Below, piece after piece: positions 24,601 to 35,275 of a stretch of DNA of 64,000 nt. Below the pieces are notes generated by a model that was not told the DNA's origin, did no database searches, and saw only the letters and a program-made list of their open reading frames with translations. The translations under genes were made by a program, and so were the position numbers. Numbering within the stretch: the first letter of the stretch is position 1; every line of letters starts with the position of its first letter. Source of the DNA: Lyophyllum atratum. Taxonomy: Eukaryota; Basidiomycota; Agaricomycetes; Agaricales; Lyophyllaceae. The stretch covers positions 2,108,001-2,172,000 of the forward strand of contig JACGCN010000004.1 in NCBI GenBank assembly GCA_014905825.1. Reading direction: 5' to 3'.

Positions 24601-26170
24601 GCGCTATCTCACGAACCATGCACACCTGGGATGTACCAAGCTTGCGATGGGTTGACCGCCGCATGGTAGCTTTGGTAATTTGTGGTCACGGGTCTCCAAA
24701 CCGTGGGGTTGGAACAATCGAACCCTTGGGGATACGAGTCAAGTCTATCTTGTCTATCAATAGGCGGCTAGGAAGATACGAAAAAGCATACCCGTAGAGA
24801 TCGACTGCGCCCTGGTGAGTTACATGTCAACGAAGAAAGGGAGAAACCAAGGAAGATGCTCTTACAGTTCCGTTGATGAAATTTCTGCCTTGTCCTGGGT
24901 CGTTGTAGGTCAAAGGAACGACTATCCCAGACTTGTCGTCCTTATAAGCAGCTTCGAGCTCAGCAAAGTACTCTGCATGGCTGATTGGGTTCTGGGTATA
25001 TTCGTTGTCTACAGAGTCCCAATCAAAAGGTGGCTCTCGACACCTGGATTGTACATACCAACTTGAATGGCTACAGGCGCCTGTTAACGATGCAATACTA
25101 ACAAGAATGACGGGTAGTAAACATACCGATGACTGGGCCCCCGGCCGTGATTTGATTGGGCGCAGTAACATTGATTATGCCTTGGATGTAAGCCTGCCAA
25201 GCAGCCTTCCAATCCGCATCGTTGGTGCGCAAACTTCCAGCGACTTCGGAAGTCGCCCAATGTGCGATACCTCCAGCACTGGTCTCGGCATTGATATACT
25301 AGCGATACAGTGCAGTACGTCAGGACAGCTTCACATCCGGAAGATTAACCCACTCACGGGTCCTATAGGTGAAAAGTTTAATGGTTATTTGGCTAGGGCG
25401 CAACGGGAAGGACATACCGGGTCGCAAGACAATCCAGATCCCAGCCGCTTTCGCTGCGTCATACAGTGGTTGTAAGGCGCGGAATCCACCGAAGTCGACA
25501 ACTCCACGCGAAGGATTTATCAAGCCCATGTGCGTATAGACACTAACAGCGTTGAGGCCCGCGGCCTTGATCTTTTGAAGGATATCCGGCCATAAAGATG
25601 GTACAGGCAGTCGGAACGTGTGGAACTCTCCCGAGCTACGGGATAATTAGCCCATCGATTTGCGCAGTAGATGAAAGCTTACTGAAGGAAGATCCTCTGG
25701 CCTCTCAGGATTAGACTGTAATTGTCGAATCGTACTTGGTCAGAGAGGGCTAGTTGAGTGACGTCTTCCGTGTCCTCGAAGACCTCCACGTCGTTCGACC
25801 GTGCAAGAGGAATGGCAGACCCAGCTGGAGCAATATATCCAACAAACTGTGATAGAGAGGGGCGTGAACGCCATGTAACGGTGGTGACGGGGGCTCTCGT
25901 AGTCGCCAAAACGAACACTGTCGCAACCAGACATGTCGTGAACCAAAACCAACCCGACCTCCGCTTCAACTGATGTTCCGCGCGAGGCTCAAGCATCAGA
26001 TGTAGTGCTTTCTCCGAATTCGCTGATTTATTGTTGGTAGATTGTAGCGGCGCGTTCAAGGGGACGATATGCGACTTCCTCTCCAATGAACCGGGGTGGC
26101 TTATATCTGACTCTCCCATGCGTGGGTGCATCGTTGGAAATACGGGCGTTGAGGACGTCTCATGACCCAT
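21644..26170 (-). CDS. GH35 beta-galactosidase, membrane-anchored
   Basis: Beta-galactosidase of glycoside hydrolase family 35, probably acting on plant galactans or xyloglucan side chains. Roughly fifteen or more short exons on the minus strand, including a 12 bp microexon at 25059-25070. The N-terminus is about 75 cytosolic-looking residues, then one transmembrane segment (WFWFTTCLVATVFVLATT), so the enzyme looks like a type II membrane protein. The catalytic domain contains GLNAVSVYTHMG, AAGIWIVLRPG, TAGGPVI, the acid/base Asn-Glu in VDNEYTQNP and the nucleophile in PEFQGGSFDAWG. Downstream are the beta-sandwich domains typical of fungal LacA proteins (FTFQEPLGQPYRALLFVNGW, TVAVALWAMTPGVP). 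The last exon ends SSVGRE with stop at 21644. Exon count is approximate. Confidence 0.9.
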
Positions 26171-26546
26171 AGCTCATAAGAAGAGAAGCCGGCCAACGCG
26201 AATTGTGTCGTCAGAGCTCGTGGTGTGGAAACTCGAAGCCGAGAAAGCCTTCAATGATGTTGACTTTTCGGGATGAGCGGTCCGGGCTGGTCGTCGTGGG
26301 AGACAATGATCAAGGCCTTACGGGCAAGCCCTCGTCTTTGCAGGGGTTTTTCATGTCTTGATCATCGTGATAGGCAGGAACTTGGCATAGGCCGATGGAT
26401 GGCATTGGTAGGAAAACTGGGTCTGGCGCTGCGAGAGTCTCGCGCTCTGAAATTTAACAGTGTTTGTTTTCAGAGTTTCAAATCAAGTGATCGCCCAAAA
26501 TATCCACGACACTATTTTTGGGCACTGCTATATAGAGTATAGACCG
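26171..26546. other. Upstream region of GH35 gene
   Basis: Probable promoter of the minus-strand GH35 gene. No gene recognised. Confidence 0.35.
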
Positions 26547-26560
26547 GGTTACCAGCCCGC

Positions 26561-26610
26561 GCTGGTGACCTCGCTGGTGACCCCCGCGTAAGCCAAGCGA
26601 GGTCACCAGC
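26561..26610. repeat. 15 bp perfect inverted repeat
   Basis: GCTGGTGACCTCGCT at 26561-26575 is the exact reverse complement of AGCGAGGTCACCAGC at 26596-26610, with a 20 bp loop that contains another GGTGACC. It could form a stable hairpin or mark the end of a mobile element. Confidence 0.85.
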
Positions 26611-26755
26611 CGAATATACGCAGATAGTGACGATTACCGATTTGAGACACGGTGAAACCGGCCGAACGGGGAAACCCGCGCAGCGGCATCACGGCACCTG
26701 CTGGCGATGTTTGGCGTCTCGGGACGCTACCAAACACCCCGATCAGTTCAATCAA

Positions 26756-27190
26756 GGTCATCGAAGAGCTCGATGAGCGCGATTGAAGTGACGCGCCTTT
26801 TTATTTGATGATCAGTGAGAACGAAGAGAATGAATGATCTATTGAGCTACTGTTTGGACATTTTTGCAAACCTCCGATCAGTGAGTGTTCGAACAAAAAT
26901 CTTTCAGTCTCTTCGATCACCGACACTCAAAAAGGTCATCGAAGAGCTCGATGAGCATGATTGAAGTGAACGAAGGGAAACTTGAGACTTTCAATCAAGG
27001 ATGCAACTTCTTATTTAGTGATCAATGAGAATGAAGAGAATGAAAACAGTTGTTCAGACAACCCCAAAAAATCTCCTTATCAGTGTTCAATCAGACATAA
27101 TGAAGAGATTGGATACTCTTCGAAAACCTCGATCAGCGAGTTTTCGAACGAAATTCTTTCAGTCTCTTCAATCAACAACACTCAAAGACG
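26756..27190. repeat. Tandem duplicated unit with hairpin core
   Basis: Two diverged copies of about 175-250 bp lie in tandem, from about 26756 and about 26931. Each starts with GGTCATCGAAGAGCTCGATG, in which CATCGA and TCGATG are inverted arms. Each continues with GATTGAAGTGA, GATCA[GA]TGAGAA and a TTTCAGTCTCTTC[GA]ATCA block. No coding capacity is apparent. Confidence 0.7.
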
Positions 27191-27303
27191 ATATATTTCC
27201 ATTTAAGGGCACTATATCTGAGTCGGGTGGCGACGTTACCAGACCACATTTTTGGCGGGCGAAATTAGTCACGTGACCGGTCACCAGAGGTTACCTTGGT
27301 GGC

Positions 27304-27932
27304 CACCAGAACCCACCTACATCACTTCTATCCTTCTCACCCTTTCAATAATTCGACCACGAGCGGATTGCAGTCATCTGTAAGCCCACCTCATGTGCAT
27401 ATGCGTGTGTGTCTCGGTGCTCACTTCAGGCTCGGTAAGGCTTTAATTCTGAGGATGTCTTTGTACGCTTATTTAACATCAACCGCAGAGGCTCCGATTC
27501 TGACCGAATGCATCCAAGTCGATAAGGCACAATTACGAGCGTCTATAGCACCTTTTCGACGTCTTGCGAGCCGCGACTCAGCGTAAATTTGATCTCCATT
27601 AAGTGCCATTACTCGGCGTTTAGGTGGCCTCAACATGGCAGCCATACAATTGGCCATGCGATTCTGACAGTCCCAGTTTCACTCGTGGGCACAGGCCTCA
27701 ACAATTCCACTCAAATACCACCCTCTGAACCCCGAGCGGCGAACATTGACTGATGTATCTGCTGCGACGCACACGAATGTGGGGCTCGAATTGACAACGA
27801 AACGTTCGAGCAAGGAGTTTCGCTCCAAAGCAACGCGGGCATATTCAGGCCTTCAGCTACCCTGCCCGAATTTCAGTCTGCTTTTCCGAGTTCTGCGGTA
27901 TAGGGGCCTGATAGGGATCTAGAATCCCGTGC
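27304..27932. other. Upstream region of the I66-like gene
   Basis: No gene recognised. The right-hand part (from about 27600) is homologous to 29030-29362 upstream of the broken second copy, so it was duplicated together with the gene and probably contains its promoter. Confidence 0.45.
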
Positions 27933-27938
27933 TATAAA
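27933..27938 (+). promoter_or_regulatory. TATA box of I66-like gene
   Basis: TATAAA lies 55 bp before the ATG at 27994. The homologous position upstream of the broken copy reads TATAAG. Confidence 0.5.
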
Positions 27939-27993
27939 GGATGGCTCCCTTCAAGGATCAATTCCTCGAAATCGAAATTTCCACATCATACCG

Positions 27994-28631
27994 ATGGCAG
28001 CCGCTCTCACATCGGGCATCTACGAACTCTACTACACCACTTTCACTGAAATACAGCCTCTCGGCCTCGATTCTATAGATGGCCAGCCTCCCCAAGTTGT
28101 GCAATTGCCTGTGGGTAGTGCTGCTCCTCTGGTATGTTACGATACTTTTCGCATGTCGGTCCTAGGCCCCCACTTACCGCGTATACCGCGAATATAGTGG
28201 ACAGTCACAAAGGTCGCAACCGACACCTTCACTCTCTCCGTCGGAGGGGCCTTTGTAGCTCCCTCTAGCATATGGATTCAGCCATCATCCACGGCGTATC
28301 GCTGGAAAGTGCAAAAAAGATACACAGTCCCTGCTATTGGCGGCGAGGAGTCCTATGCGTAAGTCGTTGCATTCATTAGGATCTGATAGGTATTGAAGTC
28401 TTACCCCTGACAGGGTTTGGACGAACGATGGCGCGCGCGGTTGGACCTATCTGGTCTTGGGTGGTCGTCGCGGGCTTATGCCAAGGCAACCAATTGGCGA
28501 ACTTCAAGTAAGTGCCATCGTTCACCGTCCAAGCGGTTATTCCCGACTGCTGCTCTTCTAACACACCTGCATCATAGCTTTATTTAGAAAATGGCTACGC
28601 CGCCCCCTGGTGGTTCAAGAAGGTCGGCTGA
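27994..28631 (+). CDS. Mycospin-like protease inhibitor (family I66) or beta-trefoil protein
   Basis: Small intracellular-type protein without a signal peptide. Four exons, 27994-28131, 28198-28358, 28414-28507 and 28578-28631, about 148 residues. It begins MAAALTSGIYELYY. The strand pattern WTVTKVATDTFTLSVGG, YRWKVQKRYTVP and GWTYLVLGG fits a beta-trefoil and resembles the mushroom serine-protease inhibitors of family I66 (cospin, LeSPI). In that family such proteins defend fruiting bodies against feeders or regulate endogenous proteases. A ricin-B-like lectin is the main alternative. The three introns are 55-70 bp with clean GT-AG ends. Confidence 0.6.
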
Positions 28632-29362
28632 GTGGTTATTGGTAGTCGACACGCTCTGTTTTCACTCCAGGAACTCTCGGGGTACTAGCAGTAGTACTAT
28701 GAAATGACAAAGCTTTGAAGCCCGCTATGCTTTTCAAGTCACGGTGTCTCCTGATCTTTTGGGCGTGTGCGCAATAAATGCAGCTATCGAAGAAATTCCT
28801 CCCCGATGTACATCTGCTTTTCAGCTTAGGCGGTCCAACGAGAGATCTGGTCTTCGTACGACCATGATTAAGGCTTCATGTGGACGAGCCCGTAACTTCA
28901 GCTATCTCTTTGTGTCCCGAATGTGGTGTCTTCCAGGGAGAGCGGAATTTGGTATCAGCCGATGGATTGTGTTTTCAAGGTCTTTCAAGCCCGTCGTTGG
29001 ATGTCATCCCAGCAACTCCACCTCGTAACTGGCGTTTGACTGCCCGGAACGGGGAAGCAGCACATTCTCCGTGCAAGCCCGACGGTCCTGTTTTCATCCA
29101 TAGGGCAGTCCTGACGGTTCCACTCAAATGCCACTTTCTGAAACCCGAACAGCCGAACATTGGCCGATGTACCTACTGCAACATGTGGATGCGGCCCGCG
29201 GCTGGAACTGAGGAAAAAATGTTCACGCATTCAGGCTTCAGCTACCCGGCGCGGGTTTGGACTAGTTTCTTAGGTTTGGGGTATCGCCCTTCCGTGAATT
29301 TGTGACCCCGTCGTATAAGGGATGGCTAGATCCCTCTCGATATCCAACTTCCACAAAAACGT
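28632..29362. other. Spacer; right half is a duplicated promoter
   Basis: 28632-29029 shows no recognised gene. From about 29030 the sequence is homologous to 27600-27993, with shared blocks such as GGTTCCACTCAAATGCCA, CAGGCTTCAGCTACCC and the TATA-like region, i.e. a copy of the I66-like gene's promoter. Confidence 0.5.
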
Positions 29363-30137
29363 GATGGCCGCCGCTCTCACTCAGGGCATGCTACGAACTT
29401 TATTGGACCGCGCTCGGTGACCTGCGGCCCCTCGCTCTCGACGCTGTAGATGGCCAAGCTACTCAAGCCGTGCAATGTTTTGTGGGTCATGCTGCGCCTC
29501 AGTCATGTCACGGTAATCTCGACTTCTGCGTATCATAGGCCTGAATTAACGCGTATACACCGCAAGCTTAGTGTACTGTCACGAAGGTCGTAACTGACAA
29601 TACGAGCCTGTAGTTGATCAGACCAGAGTTCTATTGCTTGCCACGGGTACCCCTGCCCCAAAGTATGTAGAAAGATTATGCGTGCTTTCCGCTCTAATGT
29701 ATACCAATCAAACATTTGCACAGTTCACAATCACGAAGGTGGCAACCGACACTTGTACTCTTCTACCGGAGGGGCATTCGTAGCCCCTTCGGGAATTTTC
29801 TATGACCCCACTCACAAGCTTATGGCTGGAAAGTGCAATACACATCAAACCTAGATCCTAAACCTACATACCGGTACGTCAACTTGAACTTCCATAGTTT
29901 TGGTTATGCACTGAATTTCATTCTTTATAATACTATGAGTATCCAGACCCCGGACAAGTCAAGGGCTTGGTCCTATTTGATTCTGGGTCGTCGTGAAGTG
30001 AATGCAAGGCAGAGTGGTGACGGAGTATCACCGTCCACCTTTTGTCATTTTATTTGGTGCTAACCGCTTTTCTCACAAAGAGTTTTATTTACTCCGCATC
30101 AGGAAGGTCTTGCACGCCTAGTGGTGGAAGCCGGACA
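29363..30137 (+). pseudogene. Broken tandem copy of the I66-like gene
   Basis: The start ATGGCCGCCGCTCTCACTCA matches the intact gene at 27994, but one extra base after GGCAT shifts the frame within ten codons. Homology resumes after an extra sequence of roughly 130 bp (about 29595-29725) with the exon 2 region (AAGGTGGCAACCGACACTTG, GGAGGGGCATTCGTAGCCCC), then the exon 3-like region near 29950-30010 and a degenerate final exon near 30100-30137. Several stops and frame breaks make it non-functional as the same protein. Confidence 0.75.
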
Positions 30138-30792
30138 TGTGTTAGATTGTTCTGGAGAGATATCTGCTCTCTTTAATTGGTCATTATGCACGCTATACGT
30201 TGAGAACATGGCAAGGGACTTCAAGACAATCCTCCTCCATGTGTCGACGGACTTCGATTCGTCTTGCTTTAACGGGCTGTTGCCCATGTAGCCCAAGCTA
30301 CATAGAAGAGGAACAACTATAACATCGAAGATAATCAATTCGCATACCTGGGATACGCAGCATCGGATACTCATGAGAGATAGTGGAATTATGTCGCAAA
30401 AACATACTCGACAGTGATCGAATGGAATTTCAGTATCTTGCTTCTTTGAGGGTGGCTGGCGCGGTACAGCTTGATGGGCCTCGGTAGATTTACTCTGGGC
30501 AAAAGAACGCTGGCTGTCGCGAGGGGCCGACTCATGATTGGGGGACTAAGCAAGGACTAAGAGGGGCGAGGGTCAAAACAACGAAACATTTCTCTGATTT
30601 TGATTTTACTACATTACATAATAACTTGGTACAAACAGTGAACGTCAGTAGATTAAACGAGCGCGTGAGGTCTGCGAATGATCGTCCGGTAGTAAGCGAG
30701 CGGGTGAGCATCAGAAACTGTGGAAGGACTGACTTTCCAGATTGAGCGAAGGTGTTGAGGGGGAAGTCTTGATCAGATGCGTAACCACTCTG
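30138..30792. other. Intergenic region
   Basis: No gene recognised. Contains the 3' flank of the DUF6534-type gene on its right. Confidence 0.35.
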
Positions 30793-32667
30793 TCATGAGA
30801 CCGGGTCAGAACTCTTTCTCAAAGGAATAATTGGCAATAGAACCTTTTGGGAATCCCAGCCCCCGAGCTCATTGGGGCCCATGCTGGGAACTTGAAGGCG
30901 TGTTCCGGAATGGAACATGTTCGTATTATTGTCCTGCCTGCCGGTGGTACCACCTTGACGATCGGTGCCTCTGCCTCCCATTATACGGCGAGTGTTAAGC
31001 CTGATCGACGTCGTCAACAGATGGACTTAAACCTCCAGAAAAACTTCATACGTTGCCATATACGAGATTGCATATACTGCAGATTCTGGTTCAGAAAAGA
31101 TGATCTCCGACATGAATGAAAAGAACACACGTTTGCTCAGAACAAAATAGGTCGCAATGAAGTATAAGTTATCTCGCGAATTGAGATTGTACTTGAAATC
31201 CAGGTAAGACTTAAACTAGTCCTTAGGTAGCGTTGTAGAAACTCACAAGGATTAGGACGGTCAAGCTGACAGCACTGTGGAAAGGCCTGTAAGGATCGTC
31301 CAGATGAAGAAAATTCTAATAAATCTTACCTAGTTACAGCGCCGGTATTAATAGCATATCTACACAAGCTGTTGACAAGGGAATCCGAACTGAAAGGATA
31401 CGTCAGATTTTTCTCATGACAAATAATGGCGCATGACCTACGTGTGGAACCCCGTTCGTAACCTGTTCAGGAAAAAGCAAAGAGCGCCGGCAGTAACAAT
31501 ATCTGTTAGGACACCAACTGCCAACGATATCGTGCCCAAAGTCTACATATGACGTTAGTGAAGTAATAAGATCTGCTTGACTGCAATATTCGTGTACCTG
31601 TAACTGATGAACGGCGAAGACACTTGGTAGTGCGAATCTGGGATGGAATGATGAGGGTTGGAAGACGTGTGAGGAACTGTGGTCACTACTCACGCTTTTA
31701 CTGTGAACACTGGCATCGATGTGGTCAATAGACGGATACAATACGCAGGGAGAAGTTGATGTCGAACCTAATGCTAGGCCTACAGCATGACAGGGTCAGC
31801 GTGACCTTTAATATCCGATACATCTACTTACCGAGCTGTCCGAATGTCAAACCCATCTTTAAAAAAAATCTGAGTCCGTCGTCAGATGTATGGAACGAGA
31901 CCGACTTACTATGAGACCGGTTATGTAGAAATTCTTTTCGCTAACTAGGGCCTGTTCAATGTTTGAATGTCTTCGAGGGTATCAATACTCACATCTCCAA
32001 ACGCGCAGAGCGAAAGAGCTATGGGTATTGAGTTAGACCCTCTGAATGAAGATAATTTGCTGCTCGAACAAACCCTTTCACGATCGCTCCCACAACAGCC
32101 TTTTACAGCAAAGGTGCGGGTGAGCTTAAGATTGGAGTCAGGAAAACGCAATGTCACTCACCCCGACAGTAAGTTGAAGCTGCGGAGCAACATGTGAGCG
32201 GGGTGATAGCCAGATGATCGGGTACGCACGATGAACGACCTGGGGTCGAGATAAGCTTAGTCAGGAAGAGAAGACCAATCCACACACCATGTAACTGTTG
32301 CACGAAGCAAGTTCAGCGGGTTACCGAAGTTGCTGATGGCGTAGAAATACACCAAGTGGCCGATGAATGTCTGATCGGCGGTTTCCAGTAGTCTAAAGAG
32401 AGAGGATTCAGTGGTTCGAGCTTCAGGAAGGAGACGATCCTTACAATATCGCGAGAACCTGACAAGGGTTTGGTGACTGAGGTGCATGTATCCAAAATCG
32501 CGTGGGCGACTCACAGTAATTTTAAAATGCGGCCTGTCTTGAGGATACCGCGAGAAATAAGAGAAAACCTGCGTAACCAGCACTCCATACACGCAGCACG
32601 CGAATGCGAATCCAATGAAGACAGCACCGAGGGTGCTGTCGATGCTTGGTAATTGCAGGGCCGACAT
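30793..32667 (-). CDS. DUF6534-type seven-helix membrane protein
   Basis: Multi-pass membrane protein of a family greatly expanded in Agaricomycetes; its function is unknown. About ten short exons on the minus strand. The start MSALQLPSIDSTLGAVFIGF leads into the first helix. Further exons read LLETADQTFIGHLVYFYAIS, LQLTVG, VSEKNFYITGLI, LTDIVTAGALCFFLNRLRTG, SDSLVNSLCRYAINTGAVTR, SAVSLTVLIL, NLYFIATYFVLSK and YAISYMATLNTRRIMGGRG. The LxTGF, AINTGxxT and MATLNTRR blocks are the family's conserved signature. The tail is polar and glycine/glutamine-rich. All examined splice junctions keep the frame, so the gene appears intact. Confidence 0.8.
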
Positions 32668-33399
32668 CCGTAAACGAGAGGTGGAAGTTGGAAGTGAGAA
32701 TGAGAAACGAATCCAGCCGTCGACAATCTCCCTTGATAGAACCTACAAACCCCACTGAGAACTGGAAAAAGGTCGCCTTTACCAAGACAGGGCGAAGTGT
32801 TACATTGCACCGAAACCATCTCGGCGCCATCCCACGACGTCAAAGTGACCATGTGGTACCACGTGGGCGTAGCCCGGTGGCCATGGGAAGGTGGGTGCCA
32901 TTGAAGAGGTCCTATTGATGTCTCTTTGGTGTTGCCGTTCCACAGCGCTGATCGAACAAGCCAACAGAAGAGGACCGATGTCATAATCTCCCATGGACAC
33001 GGAGATTCGTAAATTTTTACGAGCATGCCGCGCAAGCCGGATTAGGTGATGTTCAAACTTACAGACATGTCTATATTGCAACAGTCTCCTGCTGAAGGTA
33101 TGTCAATGTTTAGAAAACTCAGTTTATATGGAATAAGTACCCCGAACTTATGAGATAGTACTATCCAGGAGAATAGCCAGGGTGTGCTTTTTCCGGCAGC
33201 CCGGGATAAATAAAGGTCCCGTCTTTATAGGGTCCTGATCGCTAGATCTGACAGGTACGTCGTGAAGAACCCCAGTCTCTATGCTCTTTAGTACCCGATG
33301 ATTTTCAGACGAAATGGAAGAAAAGGGATAAAAATATGCTCACTTTGGTTCGCGATCGCGATTGTGAGCGCAACGGTGGAGGGTCCACTGAGAATGGAC
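32668..33399. other. Intergenic region
   Basis: Upstream region of the DUF6534-type gene. Open frames exist on the minus strand (32511-33081) but have no recognised motif. Confidence 0.35.
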
Positions 33400-34065
33400 G
33401 AGGACGCCCGCCATGAGCATTGACATCGATCATGTAGAATGAATTGCCCCTGAACGTGTGCGACTCCGCTGGACGCGCTGTCGCGGTCAGTGCCTCGGCC
33501 CCTAACGATCTTCCGTGTGTTGAAAGTGCAGAGGAAAGATATGGCATATACTGCCGAAGAAGTTCCCGTCAGAAAGGAACAACCTAACAGGGTCCGATCA
33601 GACGCACGTTTTGAAGGGGTGAAATAGAAAGCCATAAAATATAGAAGTCCGTGGGCTTGAGATTACATATACTAAAATGGCATGCATCAGCGACTGACCA
33701 CGTTTGACCAAACCTTCGCTCACCAACAGCAGGCAACATAAACTGATCGCGCCGCGAATATTCCTTCGTCCAATGATCGATCCTGACGTTGGCGTAGACG
33801 TTTGCAGTATGTTTGCGGGTTACAACAGTCCACCCTCGCGCGAAACGTTGCTTACGAAACAACATTTCCCGATAAGGTGGCATAGATTAACGCATCTCGA
33901 ACGTGAAGACTTGGAATAACTCACTAATAGTTTGAAGAAGAGCCGATCTGCTGGTTATTTTTGGAAGTACAAAAAAACCTGCGTCGTAACTAACAGGGAC
34001 ACCATACAAGAGACGTTAAGTCCAATGAACGCAGCGCCCAGCATGCTGTCGAGAGACGGAGACAT
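33400..34065 (-). pseudogene. Decayed DUF6534-type paralog
   Basis: An N-terminal exon starting at 34065 (MSPSLDSMLGAAFIGLNVSC) is homologous to the start of the neighbouring gene, but a TAA at 33955-33957 interrupts it at the position of a conserved tyrosine. The C-terminal signature FNTRKIVRGRGTDRDSASSG occurs on the same strand near 33420-33550. There the intron found between the homologous codons of the intact gene is absent. The middle exons are not recognisable. Confidence 0.65.
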
Positions 34066-35275
34066 AATAGTTAGTGAGTTACAGGAGGGTGGAAAGCACG
34101 CAGATCGACTCTACAGCATGATCTTCTATCCTCGTAATACCTACTTATGATGATAAGTGAACCCTTGATCTCTCTGGTAATCTTAGGTTGTCCGTCAGCA
34201 TACACTCGCATGGAATACATACAGCTTCCTGATCCTGGCTTGCTGGTCCTCGGATATCTGACTGGTTACGAACGGAAGTAGTAACAGTAATGGTCCCTGG
34301 TGGCTGTGGTACATAAGAGGAGGCGTCAAAGCTGCCAAAACAAGTCACGACGCACCTTGCAGCCCGCAGGAGGGTCGCGAATGAAGGGACAATGCGCCAT
34401 ATCTTAATTTACGTGTATGTCACTCAATGCATTCATAGGGGATCATTCGATTGTTTGGCGGGCGGTGATTGTATCCTTGCCAGCGCCTTGGGGTTGGTGT
34501 GGACAATTCAAGTCTCGTATTCTTGTCAAGGAAGGACCGAAAGTACGACCTGTGAAATCTCGCGACATCGACTCGACAGATACAAAAAACCAGGAAAATC
34601 ATTGTGGTGGTCAGAGGATGAGGTTGATCAGAGTTTGCGATGACCTCACGGAATTCGCCGCACGCAACGGCCCGCTTCCTGCACAGAAACTGTCATATCC
34701 TCCAGTGTAACGTCGCCCGGCGCGAATGTTCGGGGCGTCACGAGGCCACATCCGTTGCATCTATACGTGATATTCCGACGGTAAATCCATGGCTAGCTCA
34801 GCTTACATAGGGCTGGGTAATCACATCGAGATAGGCCTTGATCCCATCTACCTATGCAGGAAGATGCGCACGGGGCGTTCACCTGGAACCACTTACAAGT
34901 TACAAATATATCAACTCCAGGCTTCGTGTTCCCCTCTGGCCACCCCCCTCTGCTTACCGTGGCTATAGACAATCTTCCTGTTTCTTCAGGCGGCCCCAAT
35001 GCGGCGCGACAGTCTCTTTGTATTCGGGTGCATTCGGCCAGCAAACCACCAGCCAGAGAATGCTGCTGAGCGGGCCGGGCGTATTCCAAGACCCGCGCCG
35101 GGCGTTTGCAACCTCATCCTTGTGAACACCTTCATAACAGACACAGCAGTGCTTCGGCGATATGATGCTCAATGCTTGGAGCCCTCGTCTCCGCGATATT
35201 TCCGTCACATTATTTAACAGCCTCCTCTCCATCGCTTCGAATCTCGAACCCTCCACTATCTGAAAAACCGCAAAC
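34066..35275. other. Intergenic region
   Basis: About 1.2 kb with no recognised gene; ORFs on both strands are short and unfamiliar. The right end should hold the promoter of the pectinesterase gene. Confidence 0.35.

Larger units (their letters stand above)
26547..27303. mobile_element. Candidate non-autonomous element with GGTNACC-type ends
   Basis: Non-coding. The left end reads GGTTACCAGCCCGCG followed by CTGGTGACC. The reverse complement of the right end reads GGTAACCTCTGGTGACC, giving imperfect terminal inverted repeats. The interior holds a 15 bp inverted repeat and a duplicated unit of about 175 bp. No target-site duplication could be fixed, so the exact ends and class (MITE-like or Helitron-like) remain open. 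Confidence 0.35.

Noticed and set aside
26756..27190. CRISPR-like repeat array
   Set aside because: Only two long diverged units without regular spacers, in a eukaryotic genome.
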